Assembly: GCF_001306135.1 (NCBI RefSeq)
Contig: NZ_LGKP01000032.1
Span: 99,266 to 163,265, forward strand
Length of the DNA stretch: 64,000 nt
DNA from: Herpetosiphon geysericola
GTDB taxonomy: Bacteria; Chloroflexota; Chloroflexia; Chloroflexales; Herpetosiphonaceae
Reading direction: 5' to 3'
Shown here one piece after another: positions 54,387 through 63,599 of this stretch (its first letter is position 1; each line of letters opens with the position of its first letter). The notes beneath the pieces were generated by a model. That model saw only the letters and a program-made list of their open reading frames with translations. It was not told the origin of the DNA and did no database searches. Made by a program: the position numbers and the translations under genes.

Positions 54387-56068
54387 TTCATCATTATCAT
54401 CGTTACCACCTCATCAAGCCCAATCGTATCGACCACGCCCGTCGCTCGGTTGCGCAGCTCGACCACCTGTTGTTTGAGGCCGCGTTCGCCAACAGTGAGC
54501 CGCCATGGCATGCCGAGTAAATCTGCGTCGTTAAATTTCACGCCCGCCGATTCGTTGCGGTCGTCGTAGAGCACGCTCACCCCAGCAGCATTCAATTGTT
54601 GATAAAGCTGATTGGCAGCGTCGCTGACCGTGGCGCTTGCCCCAAGTTGTACCAAATGCAGATCAAACGGCGCAACGCAGGCTGGCCAAACGATACCTTT
54701 TTCGTCGTGATGTTGCTCGATAATCACCTGCAACAAGCGTTCGAGGCCAATTCCATACGAACCCATGACGATTGGCTGAGCCTGACCTTGTGGATCAAGA
54801 TAGGTTGCGCCAAGCGCTTCGGTGTAGCGTGTGCCTAATTTGAAAATATGGCCAATTTCGATCCCGCGCTCCAAACTTAAGCTTGCGCCACATTGTGGGC
54901 AGGCATCGCCAGCCTCAACATTGGCAATATCGGCGACAATTGTTGCTTGCCAATCGCGGCCATACACTACGTTTTGCAAGTGATAGCCGCTGCGATTTGC
55001 GCCCGCAACCAAGCCGCCCACCCCAACGACCGAATGATCGGCGATGACGGTGACATTGCTTAGACCAACTGGCGAAGCATAGCCTGCGACCGCGCCAACG
55101 GCGCTAATTTGCTCAAGCGTGGCTGGCTCCAATACCGAAACGCCTGCCGCCGCCCGCAATTTAATTTCGTTGACTTCGCGATCGCCGCGCACGACCACGA
55201 AGATCAAGCCTTTTTCTGAGTTGAAAAAGACCGCTTTGGCAGTTTGGGCTTCGCTAACCTGCAAAAATGCCGCTAGCTCAGCAATTGTGGTGCAGGCTGG
55301 CGTGGCAATTTCGCTCATGGCTGGCACGAGATCATCATTGGCGGCAGATTGTCCACGTACCGCAACTTCGCTATTGGCGGCGTAATTGCAGCTTTGGCAA
55401 ACTGCCAGCGTATCTTCGCCGCTGCTCGAAAACGCCATATATTCGCGTGGTTCGCGTCCGCCCATCTCGCCGCCATCGGCTTCAACTGCGGTGAACCGCA
55501 CGCCGCAACGTTCGAAGATCGTTTCAAAGGCCAAGGCAACCCGATCATAGACTGCATCTAAACCAGCCCAATCTGCATCGAGCGAATAGGCATCGAGCAT
55601 CGTGAATTCGCGCAGCCGCAACAAACCGCCGCGCACCCGTAATTCGTCGCGATATTTGGTGTGAATTTGATAAAGCAAGCTTGGTAATTGACGATATGAA
55701 TCGACCTCGCGGCGAGCCAGTTCGGCCACAGCTTCTTCATGAGTTGGCGCAAACAACAACGCTTGCTGATTCCGATTCTCGAAGCGCAACATCGCCTCGC
55801 CATATTGAGCATAGCGTCCGGTTTGTTGCCATAAACTGGCGGCATGGACGACTGGCGTGCGAAATTCGCCAGCGCCAATTGCTGCCAATTCAGCGTGCAT
55901 CAGCGCTTCGATGCGGCGAAAAACCCGCATGCCGAGTGGCAACAGCGCCATGCCACCAGCTAATAATTGCCGCGCCAAGCCAGCGCGCAAAATTAATTGA
56001 TGGGCCGTTAATTCAGCTTCGCTTGGAGCCTCGCGCAATGTGCGCCCGAAACCACTACTCATTCGCAT
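54374..56068 (-). CDS. proS: Prolyl-tRNA synthetase, bacterial type
   Basis: ProRS charges tRNA-Pro. The start at 56068 follows AAGGAGG by six bases; a longer frame would run into the leader terminator. The 564-residue enzyme has the class II core (motif 1 region [18 protein letters not shown], motif 2 region [17 protein letters not shown]), the bacterial-type editing insertion (about 220-390), and the motif 3 region [15 protein letters not shown]. The C-terminal end (MIMMKDEG) is encoded by a repeat-type AAGGATGAGGG stretch, a small oddity also seen in comEC. A T-box leader precedes it. Confidence 0.95.
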   Translation of the reverse strand: MRMSSGFGRTLREAPSEAELTAHQLILRAGLARQLLAGGMALLPLGMRVFRRIEALMHAELAAIGAGEFRTPVVHAASLWQQTGRYAQYGEAMLRFENRNQQALLFAPTHEEAVAELARREVDSYRQLPSLLYQIHTKYRDELRVRGGLLRLREFTMLDAYSLDADWAGLDAVYDRVALAFETIFERCGVRFTAVEADGGEMGGREPREYMAFSSSGEDTLAVCQSCNYAANSEVAVRGQSAANDDLVPAMSEIATPACTTIAELAAFLQVSEAQTAKAVFFNSEKGLIFVVVRGDREVNEIKLRAAAGVSVLEPATLEQISAVGAVAGYASPVGLSNVTVIADHSVVGVGGLVAGANRSGYHLQNVVYGRDWQATIVADIANVEAGDACPQCGASLSLERGIEIGHIFKLGTRYTEALGATYLDPQGQAQPIVMGSYGIGLERLLQVIIEQHHDEKGIVWPACVAPFDLHLVQLGASATVSDAANQLYQQLNAAGVSVLYDDRNESAGVKFNDADLLGMPWRLTVGERGLKQQVVELRNRATGVVDTIGLDEVVTMIMMKDEG

Positions 56069-56089
56069 AACCGACCTCCTTGGAGCAAT

Positions 56090-56400
56090 AAAAAAAACCG
56101 TCCCCAGATGCAACAGCATCTAGGGACGGCTAAAAAACCGCGGTACCACCCTAGTTGAAGCTCAGATGAGCCTCCCCTTGGTCGTCAACCAGTGAATTGA
56201 CGTGTCGTGATCTCGGCGACAAACCCGACCAACCTTGTTTGGGTGTGGCGTGCACACTTGGTTCGGCGGTAACTCTGGGGTGGGTTTGCGTAGCCTAGTC
56301 CATTTCGAGCTTGCACCATCCTCGAATCGCTGGTTGGCTATTGCTGCGCTACTAATCCCCATCAACGTTTGCTATCAACTTTGTGGCTGCAACTCTATCA
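56090..56400 (-). promoter_or_regulatory. T-box riboswitch leader of proS
   Basis: On the minus strand the leader ends with the T-box AGGGTGGTACCGCGG (56152-56138), whose core pairs with the uncharged tRNA acceptor end in the antiterminator. It is followed by an intrinsic terminator: a stem at 56129-56098 with GCATC/GATGC and CCGTCCC/GGGGACGG and then eight T residues (56097-56090). The upstream 250 bases should form stem I and further stems; the specifier codon could not be fixed by eye. A TTGACA hexamer at 56421-56416 may be the -35 box. Uncharged tRNA-Pro would allow read-through into proS. Confidence 0.92.
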
Positions 56401-56784
56401 TAGCTTATGCAAACCTGTCAATCGACCAAGCATAGCTTCGGATGCTCAAAAATCACCCTTGTAATAACGAGCTATGCGCTTATAATCAAGCAGATTGAGT
56501 AGAATTGAGGGCGACACTCCGAATCCCCCCTACAGTTTAGCCAGAGTTTCCCTCCTCGTTAGATCGTTCGTTTGTAATGGCTTGAATCGATTGCTATGAC
56601 CACACCGATTCATAGGGCTTGTTCTCGACTAGCCCGATTGGATACAGCATTTCATCGTTATGGTTCTATAGCGCTTTAGAGACAAACAGCTAGAATACAC
56701 ACTCATGAGTTGAATTGAGGGTTTTCCTTTCACTGTCCCAGCGTTCTTGCCCGAAGCTCCCTCAACGTTGAGAGTTTTGTAAGT
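56401..56784. other. Intergenic region with a possible promoter
   Basis: No gene is supported in these 380 bases between the divergent proS leader and the WXG100 gene. TTGTAA (56459-56464) and TATAAT (56481-56486), 16 bases apart, could be a plus-strand promoter and would give a leader of nearly 300 bases. The motif GAATTGAGGG occurs twice (near 56502 and 56712). Confidence 0.4.
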
Positions 56785-57807
56785 ATGCCTGCTCCTTTTG
56801 TACAAATCGACTATACCATTGTGGATAGGATTATCCAACGTTTCCAAAAACTGCATGAGCAGAGCCAAACCATTCAAGCCAGCGTATGCCAGACGATGGC
56901 CTCGTTACGATCCAGCCAATGGCAAGGCAGTGCTGCCAACGCCTGTTTTCAAGAATTTGAGCATGTGGTTAATCCGGCTTTTCAGCGCTTGTTACATGCG
57001 TTGCAAGGCAGTGTTGAAACTACCAAGGCCATTCGGCAAATCATGGCTGATGCTGAGGCTGAAGCCGCCGCCCTATTTCGCGACGATTTTGGCCCAATTG
57101 CCTTAGGTGGTAATCGGGCGATGTTTGTTCAAGAAGGTGGTGGCGCAACCCCAACCCCAACTCCGCCAGAACCACCTTTGAAACTACCATTCTTGCAAAA
57201 ATTGATTGATTTTATACTCAAAGCTATTGAGATTTGGCGCAACGATCGGGCTAACGGAGTGCAAGTCAATGCTGATGAATCGGTCAGTTATGCCGATGCC
57301 ACCTTGATTTTCGAGGATATGGCCAATGAACCCGACATCCCATTTCAGTTTCCATATGATGGTTGTTATGCACGAGCTTATCTTATGGGAAATAGGATGG
57401 TGGAGCGCTATGCATTTAATCAAGAACATATTTCAAAAATCTTTATCTTTGATACCGTTCTTGGTGATGGATTGAACGAATTACGTATCGACCAGCAATT
57501 TCAATATGCTGGTTTTGGACTTGTTGAATGGGATTATCATGTCGCACCAAGCATTATGGTTCGTGATTCACAAGGAAACCTACAACCTATAATCATCGAT
57601 CCATCACTATTTGATCATCCCGTAACAATTGAAGAATGGAAACAAAGTATGAACTTTCCCAATGCTACTATTGATATTCGTGTTTTTTCATGGTATGCCC
57701 CGAATTGGGAGGTTACTCCAGAAAATCAAGCGCAAACTGATGCAATCACCCAAGAGCGAATGCAAACTTATATGGATGTCTGTAAAGAAGAAGGGTATTG
57801 TCAATGA
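56785..57807 (+). CDS. WXG100 protein with a C-terminal protein-glutaminase (deamidase) domain
   Basis: Residues 1-105 form a WXG100-type helical hairpin with W46-Q-G48 in the turn, as in substrates of ESX/type VII-like secretion. A Pro/Thr linker (119-135) leads to a catalytic domain of about 200 residues. It contains all three active-site segments of Chryseobacterium-type protein-glutaminase: DGCYARA (C194), DYHVA (H252) and IDPSLF (D272), followed by PVTIEEWKQ. That enzyme converts protein glutamine to glutamate; the family also occurs in polymorphic toxins. The product is probably exported and acts on a foreign protein. Its stop overlaps the first of four lipoprotein genes (ATGA). The WXG part is homologous to the decayed gene at 11951. 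Confidence 0.85.
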   Translation: MPAPFVQIDYTIVDRIIQRFQKLHEQSQTIQASVCQTMASLRSSQWQGSAANACFQEFEHVVNPAFQRLLHALQGSVETTKAIRQIMADAEAEAAALFRDDFGPIALGGNRAMFVQEGGGATPTPTPPEPPLKLPFLQKLIDFILKAIEIWRNDRANGVQVNADESVSYADATLIFEDMANEPDIPFQFPYDGCYARAYLMGNRMVERYAFNQEHISKIFIFDTVLGDGLNELRIDQQFQYAGFGLVEWDYHVAPSIMVRDSQGNLQPIIIDPSLFDHPVTIEEWKQSMNFPNATIDIRVFSWYAPNWEVTPENQAQTDAITQERMQTYMDVCKEEGYCQ

Positions 57808-58349
57808 AATACCTTTACCCATTGATTATTATTTCAATATTGGCGATAGCTAGCTGTCAATCTAAAAACTCTAGTACTATTCAGGAGGATTCTATGTTTC
57901 AGATATTCATTTTTAGTGAAACCAAAGAACTTCGTCAGATGCATCATCAGGATTTATTGAATATAGCATTATCTGATGCTTCATTCATAATTAATGAAAA
58001 TAATCTTCTATCCTATGATTGGACTAATCAACAGATTAATATTGATAAAACGACCGTAAGTGATTCAGATCAAAAACGCTTATTAAGCGATGCCTATTTT
58101 GTGGTTGTGTTTAATCAACAACCGATTATTGCTGGCAAACGAATTCTGGAATTTTCCCCAACCTCATATGCATATCCCGTTTTATCAATTCTGGCTAATT
58201 CATATCAACCAAATCAGCCAATTCAATATGCCTTGCGGAATAATAGCTTAGGGGTAAATCAAGCGCCATACCCATTTCTCAATCCTGATCCAACAATTGC
58301 TGAGGCAGTTAAAAACCATTTGCGCCAGTTGGGCAAGTTGGTTGAGTAA
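57804..58349 (+). CDS. Lipoprotein of a four-member tandem family, copy 1
   Basis: ATG 57804 overlaps the effector stop by four bases and follows AAGAAGG. The signal peptide ends in lipobox IASC, so the mature 164-residue protein would be anchored outside the membrane. It shares with the next three genes the middle motifs LLSYDWTNQQINI and FVVVFNQQPI and the C-terminal EAVKNHLRQLGKLVE. It is the most divergent and AT-rich member, and its signal peptide differs from the others. I know no named family. An immunity or chaperone-like role toward the coupled effector is inference. Confidence 0.8.
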   Translation: MKYLYPLIIISILAIASCQSKNSSTIQEDSMFQIFIFSETKELRQMHHQDLLNIALSDASFIINENNLLSYDWTNQQINIDKTTVSDSDQKRLLSDAYFVVVFNQQPIIAGKRILEFSPTSYAYPVLSILANSYQPNQPIQYALRNNSLGVNQAPYPFLNPDPTIAEAVKNHLRQLGKLVE

Positions 58350-58361
58350 CGGAGGTTTGCA

Positions 58362-58937
58362 ATGCGTTGGTTGAGCTATTGCTGGATGCTGATCGTGTTA
58401 TTTGGCTGCACGCAAGCAGATCAAAAGCCATCCACAGCGCAGCGATTTGCGATCTATATTTTTGATCAAGATGCTGTACCAGGGCTTGGCCCGACTGCTG
58501 ATACAGCGTGGCAAATTTTGCAGGCGGTGCCCTTAGAACAGGCGGCATTCACCGTAACCGAAGAGCTATTGCTGAGCTATCATTGGCAAACCCAAACGAT
58601 TACTTTTACCAATCCATGGGGCCAAACCGATCGTGATGCGCCAAGTTATATGTGGAATGGTGGAGGTTCGTTTGTCGTCGTCTATAACAGGCAGCGCTTG
58701 TTTGGCGGCAAAGTAGTTTCAGCAATTAGTCCGCGCCGCTTTGACTATCCAGCGATGGCCTTATCAAATGACTATATTCTGATGGAGAATCCTGAATTAC
58801 AAGGCAAGTTGGTCTATTCGTTTCATCCGAAATCGGCGGTTATGTATCCGCCACAATCGCAGTTTTTAGCGGATGATCCGGCAGTTGTTGAGGCAGTTAA
58901 AAACCATTTGCGTCAACTTGGCAAGTTGGTTGAGTAA
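58362..58937 (+). CDS. Lipoprotein of a four-member tandem family, copy 2
   Basis: The ATG follows ACGGAGG, which overlaps the region just after the previous stop (12-base gap). The 191-residue precursor begins MRWLSYCWMLIVLFGC, with lipobox LFGC and the following TQADQ nearly identical in copies 3 and 4. The centre is divergent but keeps LLSYHWQTQTITF and SFVVVYNRQRLFGGK. The end is DDPAVVEAVKNHLRQLGKLVE. The pattern of near-identical ends and a divergent core is described under findings. Confidence 0.85.
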   Translation: MRWLSYCWMLIVLFGCTQADQKPSTAQRFAIYIFDQDAVPGLGPTADTAWQILQAVPLEQAAFTVTEELLLSYHWQTQTITFTNPWGQTDRDAPSYMWNGGGSFVVVYNRQRLFGGKVVSAISPRRFDYPAMALSNDYILMENPELQGKLVYSFHPKSAVMYPPQSQFLADDPAVVEAVKNHLRQLGKLVE

Positions 58938-58949
58938 CGGAGGGTGGCG

Positions 58950-59513
58950 ATGCGTTGGTTGACCTATTGTTGGCTGCTGATCGTGTTATTTGGCTGTACG
59001 CAAGCAGATCAAACCCCACCCACAGCGCAGCAATTTGCGATCTATATCTTCGATCGGACTGCAATTCATCAGTTTGAGGGGCCAAATCATAATCCAACAG
59101 CAGCACTTCAAACAATTGATTTAGCCGCAGCATCGATCGTGATTACTGAAACTGATCTGCTTGCTTATGATTGGCCGCAACAACAACTGCGTATTCGCAA
59201 TCCTCACGGGCTGAGTGCCAAGGATCGTCCAGCGGAGATGGATATTGAAGGCTTTTTTGTGATCGTCTTTAATCAACAACGGATTGTGATGGGCCGTGTT
59301 CGTTCAAACTCAACCGCGCTGGCCGCTGATTATCCATTGTTGCTGGATACGATCGAATCTTATAGCAATCAAGAGGCGATTTCGGTTTATCAACTCCGCT
59401 CGAATAGCGCAACGATTCGGAGTGCTGCATCTCATTCGTTTCCCAATGCTGATCCGGCAATTGCTGAGGCAGTCAAAGAGCATTTGCGTCAACTTGGCAA
59501 GTTGGTTGAGTAA
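58950..59513 (+). CDS. Lipoprotein of a four-member tandem family, copy 3
   Basis: I start at ATG 58950, after ACGGAGG; a GTG two codons upstream is too close to it. The 187-residue precursor has the same signal peptide as copies 2 and 4 (MRWLTYCWLLIVLFGC), a central LLAYDWPQQQLRIRNP and FFVIVFNQQRIVMG, and ends ADPAIAEAVKEHLRQLGKLVE. The junction DNA to copy 4 (stop, ACGGAGGGTGG, start) is nearly identical to the junction before it, as expected from tandem gene duplication. Confidence 0.85.
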   Translation: MRWLTYCWLLIVLFGCTQADQTPPTAQQFAIYIFDRTAIHQFEGPNHNPTAALQTIDLAAASIVITETDLLAYDWPQQQLRIRNPHGLSAKDRPAEMDIEGFFVIVFNQQRIVMGRVRSNSTALAADYPLLLDTIESYSNQEAISVYQLRSNSATIRSAASHSFPNADPAIAEAVKEHLRQLGKLVE

Positions 59514-59525
59514 CGGAGGGTGGTG

Positions 59526-60095
59526 ATGCGTTGGTTGAGCTATTGTTGGGCGCTGATCGTACTGTTTGGCTGCACGCAAGCAGATCAAACTCCGCCGGCA
59601 ACGAAGCAGGTTGCAGGCTATGAATTATATTTTTTTGAAAATACGGTGCTCAGCCAGCAGCGAGCTGAGCGGATTGCGGCCAATCAGGAATGGAATATGT
59701 TGCGTGATCCTGATCTTGCACAAGCTAGCTATGTGATTTCTGATACTGCTATCGTTGAATATAATTGGCCACAACAAACGCTGATTGTGCAAAACCCATG
59801 GGCTGAAGCCAATCAGAAAACTCCATTTTTTATGTCCGAAGGCACAACCTTGGTGATATTTAACGGGCAGATTATTCGCGCCTATCAGCGCGAGCTAAGC
59901 ATTAGCAGCAAATATATTGCGCCCGAAACTGCTGTGATGTATCACGAACTGCCAGCAAATGGGGCTGATCCAACGCTTAAATATCGTTTGACCCAAGCAA
60001 ATGCAACTTCGCCAGCTGCGATTGTCAGTGACGATCCAGCGATTGCTGAGGCAGTCAAAAACCATTTGCGCCAGCTTGGGAAATTGGTTGATTAA
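59526..60095 (+). CDS. Lipoprotein of a four-member tandem family, copy 4
   Basis: Start ATG 59526 follows ACGGAGG. The 189-residue precursor has lipobox LFGC and a core with IVEYNWPQQTLIVQNPW and TTLVIFNGQIIRAY, and ends DDPAIAEAVKNHLRQLGKLVD. It closes the array; a hairpin without T-run follows at 60101. Its core is the least like the other three around residues 30-60 and 110-160. Confidence 0.85.
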   Translation: MRWLSYCWALIVLFGCTQADQTPPATKQVAGYELYFFENTVLSQQRAERIAANQEWNMLRDPDLAQASYVISDTAIVEYNWPQQTLIVQNPWAEANQKTPFFMSEGTTLVIFNGQIIRAYQRELSISSKYIAPETAVMYHELPANGADPTLKYRLTQANATSPAAIVSDDPAIAEAVKNHLRQLGKLVD

Positions 60096-60100
60096 CCATG

Positions 60101-60135
60101 AAGCCTCTCGCCCACTCAATGCAGGCGAGAGGCTT
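60101..60135. terminator. Hairpin between convergent genes
   Basis: A perfect 12-bp stem (60101-60112 with 60124-60135) with an 11-base loop lies between the lipoprotein array and the convergent DUF4139-like gene. Neither side has a T-run, so it may block exonucleases or terminate weakly. Confidence 0.5.
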
Positions 60136-60152
60136 GGCGAATGAGGGGAATT

Positions 60153-62066
60153 TTAGCCAGGGAAGCGGCTGAGATGTTCTTCGAGCTTGACGTGGCAGGC
60201 GGCTTCTTCGCTGCGCAGCGTCGTTTCTTCTTCGCGCAACGCATTTAGTTGGTCTTCGGTTTCTGCAAGTGTGGTGATATAGCGGGTGCGCAATTCGCCC
60301 TCGCCGCCTTCGTTTTTGAGCACATCGAGGTTGCCGCGAATTTGGGTTTGTTGATTGTAGATTTTTTGGCGTGCGGCCTCAATTTCGTTGAAGCGCTGGG
60401 CAATGCTGTCGAGCCGCGCATACAAGGTCAGCACTTCGCGCAATTCGCTAACGGTGTTTTGATCGAGCATGCGATCGTGCAAATAGCGGCGTAATTGTTC
60501 GAAATTGATCGAGCGAATATGTTCGCGACGTTCGATTAAGCGCCGTTCGCGTACTCGCAAGGCCGCCTCGCCACGAGCCGGAATCGGCAAGAGCCAACTG
60601 GCCAATTGACTAGTGGTTTCTGCTGGCTGCACGGTATCAAACAGCTCGTAGGGGTGGCGCAATGGATGCTCAATTTTGATTACGCGGGCCTCGCCAGCAG
60701 TGTTGGTGGCGGTGTAAATCGTGGTCAGCGATTCTTCAACTTCGTGAATCAAGACATCGCGACCAAGCCGCAAGCGCCGTGTTTGATGGGCTGAGCTTTG
60801 ATTTTCTTTGACTGAAACTTCCAAGGCTTGGGCATAGCGAATCGTCACCAAGCCGCCTTCGGCAGTCCAATTTAGCACTGCTTCGCCACCATAGGAGCGG
60901 CTTTCCATAATCGTGATTGGGCCGCGCTCCAAGGTTAGGCCGCTGCTATTTTCAAAGCGCACCGTCACCATGGGGTGTTGCTCGCCAGCCGCCCCGCGAT
61001 AGATCAACTCACGGCGACAGGAGGTGCGCAAATTGAGCAATGGTACTAACGCCGAGCGCCCGCGCCCAACGCTAACTGGCTCTCGCACATCGTAGCGAAA
61101 CAACGCACCTTGCGATGCACCTTCGGCAACTGGGGCAATTGAGGCCATCTCATCGATACTTAAGGCATCAAATTCATCGCCACCAAATGCTTCCTCGCGC
61201 ATGGCCATGGCACGCATCATTTTTGGTCGCGGTGCACCAGCAGGAGCAGGCGCGGCCAAGGTATAGGCTGGCGGCGCTGCTGGCCGAATCGTATCTTCAA
61301 TCAAGGGCCGTTCTGGTTGTTGTGGCTCGTAGAGCGGGTAGCGGAACGAAACTGGTCGGCCTGCAACCAACGAAATCCGCACATCTTCGAGATCTTCGTC
61401 GAGGACATTATCGAACAAGCCCCAACCTTGCAGCAGCACATCGGGCACTTCGGTTTCAATGTTATCAACAATAATCCGATATGAAACCCGCCAACTTGGC
61501 GCTGGTGCAAGGTAGGCTACCAGCAAATCGTGCTTGCCCTCGTCGAGCTGAATCGTCGCAGTCCGCGAATCTTGCTTGTCGCTGTTGGCGCGTAACGACC
61601 AGAGCACCTCATCGGCGGCGGCATCAAGCAATTGCACGCCACGAATATCATTCAAACGGTGCAAGGTAATTTGGCGTACATCGCTGCGGTAAATTGTGAC
61701 TAAGGCTTGCGAGATTGGCTCTTCTGGCGGTGGCTCGTCGATGCCGACAATCAAGCCTTCGGCGGCGGCTTCATCGCGCAAGGCGAGCCGAATCCGGCGT
61801 CCGCGCAATTCGGTTAATAAATCGCGCAGCGGGCGGCCAGCGCCAAGCTCAATTCGCCGATTGCTCCATGATTCAGGCCGTTCGTAATCGATGCCCTTGA
61901 CATGGCCCTCGCCTTTTTCCAACACGACCAAACTTTTCAGCACATCGTCCATGGCTTCGCGACTGAAGGCTAGCGCGAGTTTCGTGCCTTCAAACTGACC
62001 CCGCCGCTCGAAATAGCCAACGCCATGCTTGTACAAAATCAATCGTCGCAGTGGAAGTTCAGTCAT
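60153..62066 (-). CDS. DUF4139-like protein of unknown function
   Basis: The start at 62066 follows GAGGAG and gives MTELPLRRLILYKHGVGYFERRG; the upstream extension to 62213 is rejected. The 637-residue protein has no signal peptide or membrane helix. The region around APAPSWRVSYRIIVDN and LLQGWGLFDNVLDEDLEDVRISLVAGRP matches the DUF4139/MuiA-like beta-rich domain. The C-terminal 130 residues are a charged coiled coil (from about RLIERREHIRSINFEQL to KLEEHLS). Function is unknown. It is convergent with the lipoprotein array. Confidence 0.75.
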   Translation of the reverse strand: MTELPLRRLILYKHGVGYFERRGQFEGTKLALAFSREAMDDVLKSLVVLEKGEGHVKGIDYERPESWSNRRIELGAGRPLRDLLTELRGRRIRLALRDEAAAEGLIVGIDEPPPEEPISQALVTIYRSDVRQITLHRLNDIRGVQLLDAAADEVLWSLRANSDKQDSRTATIQLDEGKHDLLVAYLAPAPSWRVSYRIIVDNIETEVPDVLLQGWGLFDNVLDEDLEDVRISLVAGRPVSFRYPLYEPQQPERPLIEDTIRPAAPPAYTLAAPAPAGAPRPKMMRAMAMREEAFGGDEFDALSIDEMASIAPVAEGASQGALFRYDVREPVSVGRGRSALVPLLNLRTSCRRELIYRGAAGEQHPMVTVRFENSSGLTLERGPITIMESRSYGGEAVLNWTAEGGLVTIRYAQALEVSVKENQSSAHQTRRLRLGRDVLIHEVEESLTTIYTATNTAGEARVIKIEHPLRHPYELFDTVQPAETTSQLASWLLPIPARGEAALRVRERRLIERREHIRSINFEQLRRYLHDRMLDQNTVSELREVLTLYARLDSIAQRFNEIEAARQKIYNQQTQIRGNLDVLKNEGGEGELRTRYITTLAETEDQLNALREEETTLRSEEAACHVKLEEHLSRFPG

Positions 62067-62246
62067 TATCGTTACTCCTCGGCTGAATCGGCTGAAATTT
62101 TGGTGGGTTTTAGGTGTGTTTTTGGGTTGATGTTGGTTTGTAGCTAGCGCTATTGTACACGATTTGGCCCTGAGTAACATGCGCGTTGCCAAGCCCCAAG
62201 CTTGCAAGTACAATCATTTTATTGGCTCGATAGGGAGATTAAACAG

Positions 62247-63599
62247 ATGATTACAAATTTGCGCTTTCAACATTTCAAATCGTGGAATGACACAGGCGAG
62301 TTGCGTTTTGCCCCGTTAACTGGCTTTTTTGGCAGCAATAGCTCTGGTAAAACCGCAATTTTGCGCTTCCTTTTGATGCTCAAGCAAACGGTTGATTCTA
62401 ATGACCGTCAGCTATTTTTAGAATTAAATGGTGCATATGCAGAGCTTGGCAGTTTTGAAGAAGTAATTTTCAATAATGATATAAATTCTGAACTCAGCTT
62501 TCAAATGGGATTAGATTTTGTTCAAAAAAATAATAACTTTTTTCATATCATGATGTTATTTGTTAGACTAGGATCTGAGCTATCATTAGTAAATCAAATA
62601 AATATAAAATCATCTCTTATTTTTGATAAAAACTCAATAATGCTGAATAAATTGCTTTATACTTTTGGATTTCCTAATGGAGAATTAGGAAGTTTCTCAT
62701 TTGAGAAAAATACCGATGATGATAAATATATATATCGATCTTGGTTGATGGAATCTGATAGAAATACACCTGAAGTTAAAGATATTGTTCTTCCTAAATC
62801 TAAATTCTATCATTTCCCTTATGAGCTTTTAGATAAAATTCCTGACCTATTTGCGATTTATGAACTCCCACAAATCTTTGAAGAGCAGTTTCGAGATATA
62901 CAATATCTTGGCCCGATCCGCCACGATCCCCAGCGTTTTTATCAGTGGACTGGTGAAAATCGCAGTTTGGGCAATCGGGGTGAGCATGCAGTTTTGGTCT
63001 TATTGGCCGATCAAAAGCGCGATCCAGAAGCAAGATTGGCTAAAAAAGTAGCGATTTGGCTGAAGCAATTAGGCTTAATCGCTGATTTTCGTTTACATCA
63101 AATTGCTCCTAATGTTGATTTGCATGAAGTGCGGGTGAAAATCAAACCAAATGCAGCTGAGGTATTACTGACCGATGTTGGGTTTGGGGTTGCCCAAATT
63201 CTGCCTGTGCTGGTGTTGTGTGCTTCGGCTAAACCTGGCTCGACGATTATTCTAGAGCAGCCTGAAATTCACTTGCACCCAGCAGTTCAATCAAATTTGG
63301 CCGATATTTTGATTGAAACAATTAAACGTGGTGTGCAAATTGTGCTCGAAAGCCATAGCGAACACCTGCTGCACCGCTTACAACGCCGAATTGCCGAAGA
63401 AGTTTTGAGCAATACCGACACAGCGCTCTATTTTTGCGATATGGATGATACGGGTACATCGCATGCCGTGCCACTGGATGTTGATCAGTATGGCAACATT
63501 CGCAACTGGCCCAAAGATTTCTTTGGTGATGAAATGGCTGATTTGGCTGCACTCTCGCGGGAGACAATTCGCCGTAAAAAGGCCGAGGCTGGGCGATGA
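62247..63599 (+). CDS. OLD/RecF-like AAA ATPase (DUF3696 type)
   Basis: ATG 62247 follows AGGGAG and gives MITNLRFQHFKSWNDTGELRF, the usual start of ABC-type AAA ATPases. Walker A is GSNSSGKT (29-36), the signature-like region DVGFGVAQILPVLVL, Walker B TIILEQPEIHLHP, and LESHSEHLLHRLQRRI with the H-loop His. The C-terminus (VPLDVDQYGNIRNWPKDFFGDE) matches DUF3696. No nuclease domain is fused; the overlapping next gene (ATGA) encodes a PIN-like nuclease, a pairing seen in putative defence loci. Bases of about 62395-62915 are far more AT-rich than the ends. Confidence 0.88.
   Translation: MITNLRFQHFKSWNDTGELRFAPLTGFFGSNSSGKTAILRFLLMLKQTVDSNDRQLFLELNGAYAELGSFEEVIFNNDINSELSFQMGLDFVQKNNNFFHIMMLFVRLGSELSLVNQINIKSSLIFDKNSIMLNKLLYTFGFPNGELGSFSFEKNTDDDKYIYRSWLMESDRNTPEVKDIVLPKSKFYHFPYELLDKIPDLFAIYELPQIFEEQFRDIQYLGPIRHDPQRFYQWTGENRSLGNRGEHAVLVLLADQKRDPEARLAKKVAIWLKQLGLIADFRLHQIAPNVDLHEVRVKIKPNAAEVLLTDVGFGVAQILPVLVLCASAKPGSTIILEQPEIHLHPAVQSNLADILIETIKRGVQIVLESHSEHLLHRLQRRIAEEVLSNTDTALYFCDMDDTGTSHAVPLDVDQYGNIRNWPKDFFGDEMADLAALSRETIRRKKAEAGR

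Noticed and set aside
56235..56435. Short open frames on both strands in the proS leader
   Set aside because: The region is explained by the T-box leader and its stems.
62067..62213. Upstream extension of the DUF4139-like gene
   Set aside because: It overlaps the upstream region of the divergent ATPase gene, and GAGGAG supports the start at 62066.
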